The notes beneath the pieces are model-generated. The model ran no database searches. It was given only the letters and a program-made list of their open reading frames with translations, and was not told the DNA's origin. Shown piece by piece: positions 61,759 to 64,000 of a stretch of 64,000 bases of DNA. The stretch spans positions 1,619,603 through 1,683,602 of the forward strand of contig NZ_LR732816.1 in NCBI RefSeq assembly GCF_902506205.1, read 5' to 3'. Made by a program: the position numbers and the translations under genes. Position 1 is the stretch's first letter. Each line of letters opens with the position of its first letter. Source of the stretch: Brevundimonas sp. G8. Its GTDB lineage: Bacteria > Pseudomonadota > Alphaproteobacteria > Caulobacterales > Caulobacteraceae.

Positions 61759-62961
61759 TCAGTAGATCTCGAACAGGCCCGCCGCGCCCATGCCGCCGCC
61801 GATGCACATGGTGACGACGCCGTATTTGGCGCCGCGGCGCTTGCCTTCGATCAGGACGTGGCCGGTCATGCGGGCGCCGGACATGCCGTAGGGGTGGCCG
61901 ATGGAGATGGCGCCGCCCGAGACGTTCAGTCGGTCCATCGGAATGCCGAGGGTTTCAGCGCAATACAGGACCTGGACGGCGAAGGCCTCGTTCAGCTCCC
62001 AGATGCCGATGTCGTCCACCGTCAGGCCGTGGCGCTTCAGCAGTTTGGGCACGGCATAGACCGGGCCGATGCCCATTTCGTCCGGCTCGCAGCCGGCGAC
62101 CGCCATGCCGCGATAGACGCCCAGCGGCTGAAGATTGCGCTTCACCGCCTCGCCCGCCTCCATGATCACGCAGGCCGAGGCGCCGTCCGACAGTTGCGAG
62201 GCGTTGCCGGCGGTGATGAATTCGCCCTGCTGGATTTCCTCGCCGGAGCCGAACACGGGCTTCAGCGACTTCAGGCCCTCCAGGGTGGTTTCGGGCCGGT
62301 TGCCCTCGTCCTTCGACAGGGTCACATCCTTGGATGAGGTCTCGCCGGTCGCTTTGTCCGTGACCAGCATGGATGTGGTCATCGGCACGATCTCGGCGTC
62401 GAAACGGCCCGCCTCCTGCGCCGCCGCCGTGCGCTGTTGGGACTGGAGGGCATATTCGTCCTGGCGGTCGCGGTCGATATTGTAGCGCCGGGCCACGACC
62501 TCGGCCGTCTCCAGCATCGACATATACATATGCGGCGCCAGCTTCAGCAGGGCCTCGTCCTTGCCGCGGTACAGGTTCATGTGCTGGTTCTGGACCAGGG
62601 AGATGCTTTCCAGCCCGCCGCCGACCGCAATCTTCTGCTGGTCGAACACCACTTGTTTGGCCGCTGTGGCGATGCCCATCAGGCCCGAGGCGCATTGACG
62701 GTCCAGGCTCATGCCGGGAACCGACGACGGCAGGCCGGCGGCCAGGGCGATCTGACGCGCCACGTTCGTGCCTGTCGAGCCCTGCTGCAGGGCCGCGCCC
62801 ATGACGACGTCCTCGATCTCGGCCGGATCGACGTTGGCGCGCTGAACCGCGTGCTTCACCGCATGGGCTCCCAACTGCTGGGCCTGGGTGTCGTTGAAGG
62901 CCCCACGATAGGCCCGGCCGATGGGCGTGCGGGCGGTGGAGACGATGACGGCTTCGCGCAT
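61759..62961 (-). CDS. Acetyl-CoA C-acyltransferase (thiolase)
   Basis: Thiolase of 400 residues. The acyl-accepting cysteine is in [10 protein letters not shown] (near C90) and the C-terminal base sites are [14 protein letters not shown] (near 353) and [13 protein letters not shown] (near 384). Full length and all active residues are present, so a beta-oxidation or acetoacetyl-CoA thiolase is likely; which one is not decidable. The gene follows a dehydrogenase-type SDR on the same strand, consistent with a fatty-acid degradation pair. Two structured hairpins lie just upstream, then AGGAGG before the ATG. Confidence 0.92.
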   Translation of the reverse strand: MREAVIVSTARTPIGRAYRGAFNDTQAQQLGAHAVKHAVQRANVDPAEIEDVVMGAALQQGSTGTNVARQIALAAGLPSSVPGMSLDRQCASGLMGIATAAKQVVFDQQKIAVGGGLESISLVQNQHMNLYRGKDEALLKLAPHMYMSMLETAEVVARRYNIDRDRQDEYALQSQQRTAAAQEAGRFDAEIVPMTTSMLVTDKATGETSSKDVTLSKDEGNRPETTLEGLKSLKPVFGSGEEIQQGEFITAGNASQLSDGASACVIMEAGEAVKRNLQPLGVYRGMAVAGCEPDEMGIGPVYAVPKLLKRHGLTVDDIGIWELNEAFAVQVLYCAETLGIPMDRLNVSGGAISIGHPYGMSGARMTGHVLIEGKRRGAKYGVVTMCIGGGMGAAGLFEIY

Positions 62962-62974
62962 GAGCTTTCCTCCT

Positions 62975-63045
62975 GGGGCTATCGCCCTTCGGGCTACTTG
63001 AGCCCCATTTTGTTTGGCCTATCGCGCGTTCGCGCTGCTGAGGCC
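62975..63045 (-). ncRNA. Two tandem CAAGYA/GRU-type hairpins in the thiolase leader
   Basis: On the minus strand the first hairpin (63016-63045) has outer stem GGCCT/AGGCC, CAGCA opposite GAT and inner stem GCGCG/CGCGC. The second (62975-63006) has outer stem GGGGCT/AGCCCC, CAAGTA opposite GAT and inner stem GCCC/GGGC with a GAA loop. The second ends 13 bases before the start codon, just before the AGGAGG ribosome-binding site. The first keeps the architecture but has one base fewer in the loop. Confidence 0.6.
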
Positions 63046-63073
63046 GATTTCCTCTGAAGCGAAGTTAGGCGCC

Positions 63074-64000
63074 TCACGTCGCGTCAACGCAAGGCGCCTT
63101 TACGCTTAAACGTCGTGCGCCTTCTGCGCCTTTGTCAGTTCGATCATGCCTTGGGCGGCGCCCATCTCCGGCACGATCTCGCCGGCGCGGTCCGAGATGG
63201 CGTCGAAGCGGGCGGCGACCTGTTCGGGCGCATCCTCGCCGGTGACGAACGCTCCTTGCGTCAAGGTGACATAGGCGCGCTCGAACCCGCCGGCGCCGGC
63301 GGCCAGGATGGCGCGGCTGGGGGCGTCCGTCGAAGCGGGCGGCGACCTGTTCGGGCGCATCCTCGCCGGTGACGAACGCTCCTTGCGTCAAGGTGACATA
63401 GGCGCGCTCGAACCCGCCGGCGCCGGCGGCCAGGATGGCGCGGCTGGGGGCGTCCCGGCTGACCAGATACAGAAGACCCGGCGTCACCAGGGCAGGTGAC
63501 AAGGCCTCCAGCGGCAAGGCCGCGCCCAGGTCCTCGGTCATGCGGGTGTGGGCGGTGGGCGCCAGGCAGTTGACGCGAATGTCGTTCTTGGCCCCCTCGA
63601 TCGACAGGGACTGCATCAGACCGACCAGGGCCATCTTGGCCGCGCCATAGTTCGACTGGCCGAAGTTGCCGTACAGGCCGGACGACGAGGTGGTCATCAC
63701 GATGCGGCCATAGTTCTGACCCCGCATGATCTCCCACACCGCCTTGGTGCAGTTGACGGCCCCCATCAGGTGAACGTCGACGACGAAGCGGAAATCCTCG
63801 ATCTCCATCTTGGCGAAGCTTTTGTCGCGCAGGACGCCGGCGTTGTTCACCAGGATGTCGATCCGGCCCCATTTCGCCATCGCCTGATCGACCATCGATT
63901 GAACCGCCGCGAAGTCGGTGACGGAGGCGGCGTTGGCGATGGCCTCGCCGCCTGCCCCCTGGATTTCCGCCACGACGGCTTCTGCGGCGCTGGCCGAGCC
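63074..64000 (-). pseudogene. SDR-family dehydrogenase, C-terminus frameshifted by tandem duplication; 5' end outside window
   Basis: A short-chain dehydrogenase related to the (3R)-hydroxyacyl-CoA dehydrogenase part of peroxisomal multifunctional enzymes. LVNNAGVLRDKSF, TTSSSGLYGNFGQSNYGAAK (with the YxxxK pair) and LAPTAHTRMTEDL are visible. The frame is open to the window end, so the N-terminus and the TGxxxGxG motif lie beyond 64000. At 63201-63454 a 127-bp segment is doubled; as this is not a multiple of three, the reading frame shifts and about 70 residues of unrelated text replace the normal C-terminus, which is seen in the other frame ending at 63106. The catalytic core is intact, so some activity may remain. 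Confidence 0.8.
63201..63454. repeat. 127-bp perfect tandem duplication
   Basis: Bases 63201-63327 and 63328-63454 are identical as far as I can compare by eye, directly adjacent. The copy junction falls within the SDR gene. Removing either copy restores one continuous frame from the catalytic core to a stop at 63106. It could be a recent slippage event or an assembly artefact. Confidence 0.92.

Overview
The window looks like chromosomal DNA of a high-GC alphaproteobacterium of the order Caulobacterales, most probably Brevundimonas-like. This rests on base composition, codon use, the trpF-trpB-trpA-accD-folC then trxA-addA-addB-murU-amgK-tsaE order, alphaproteobacterial forms of AccD, AddB and AmgK, and palindromic intergenic repeats. 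No prophage, integrase, plasmid origin, IS element or CRISPR array is visible. The assignment is inference from gene content, not from a marker gene.

Layout. 1-8.2 kb: a partial ligase-associated DEXH helicase faces an XPD/DinG-type helicase, then ybaK, a DUF2125 protein, a chorismate-mutase-like protein and hisC. 8.3-12.2 kb (minus): a MipA-type outer membrane protein, a PlsC acyltransferase, a YdcF-like protein and ftsEX. 12.2-18.2 kb: a zinc-ribbon membrane protein, a phosphoribosyltransferase, rplU-rpmA, a GNAT acetyltransferase, a lipoprotein, ilvA and an FKBP lipoprotein. 18.5-25.9 kb: queG, a DUF2239/GIY-YIG pair around a palindromic operator, a small SH3-like protein, a GST, a cation efflux pump, uppP, a 16S rRNA methyltransferase and a pseudouridine synthase. 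25.9-32.5 kb: a Phd/PIN toxin-antitoxin pair fused by overlapping codons to trpF, then trpB, a small exported protein, trpA, accD and folC. 32.6-43.3 kb (minus): trxA, addA-addB, and murU-amgK-tsaE-acyltransferase. 43.4-51.9 kb: two paralogous S9 peptidases flanking a second Phd/PIN pair, an AsmA-family protein and an esterase lipoprotein. 51.9-59.8 kb (minus): tRNA-Leu(CAA), a TonB-C-like protein, a CcdC-like protein, a tyrosine catabolism operon (hppD, two small genes, an FAH hydrolase), a DUF5694 protein, a gluzincin-like protein and ExoD. 59.8-64 kb: a DedA-like protein, dsbB, coq7, a thiolase, and an SDR gene broken by a tandem duplication.

Working together: AmgK and MurU recycle MurNAc; AddAB repairs double-strand breaks; FtsEX acts at division; TrpF/B/A finish tryptophan; HPPD and the FAH protein degrade tyrosine.

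The most unusual signals are (i) a small RNA hairpin with a conserved asymmetric internal loop (CAAGYA opposite GRU) and covarying stems, found in the leaders of rpmA, an rsuA-like gene, trxA and, twice in tandem, the thiolase; (ii) a REP-like palindromic pair inserted in frame inside the DEXH helicase gene; (iii) a 127-bp tandem duplication that frameshifts the SDR gene; and (iv) the toxin-antitoxin pair coupled to trpF.
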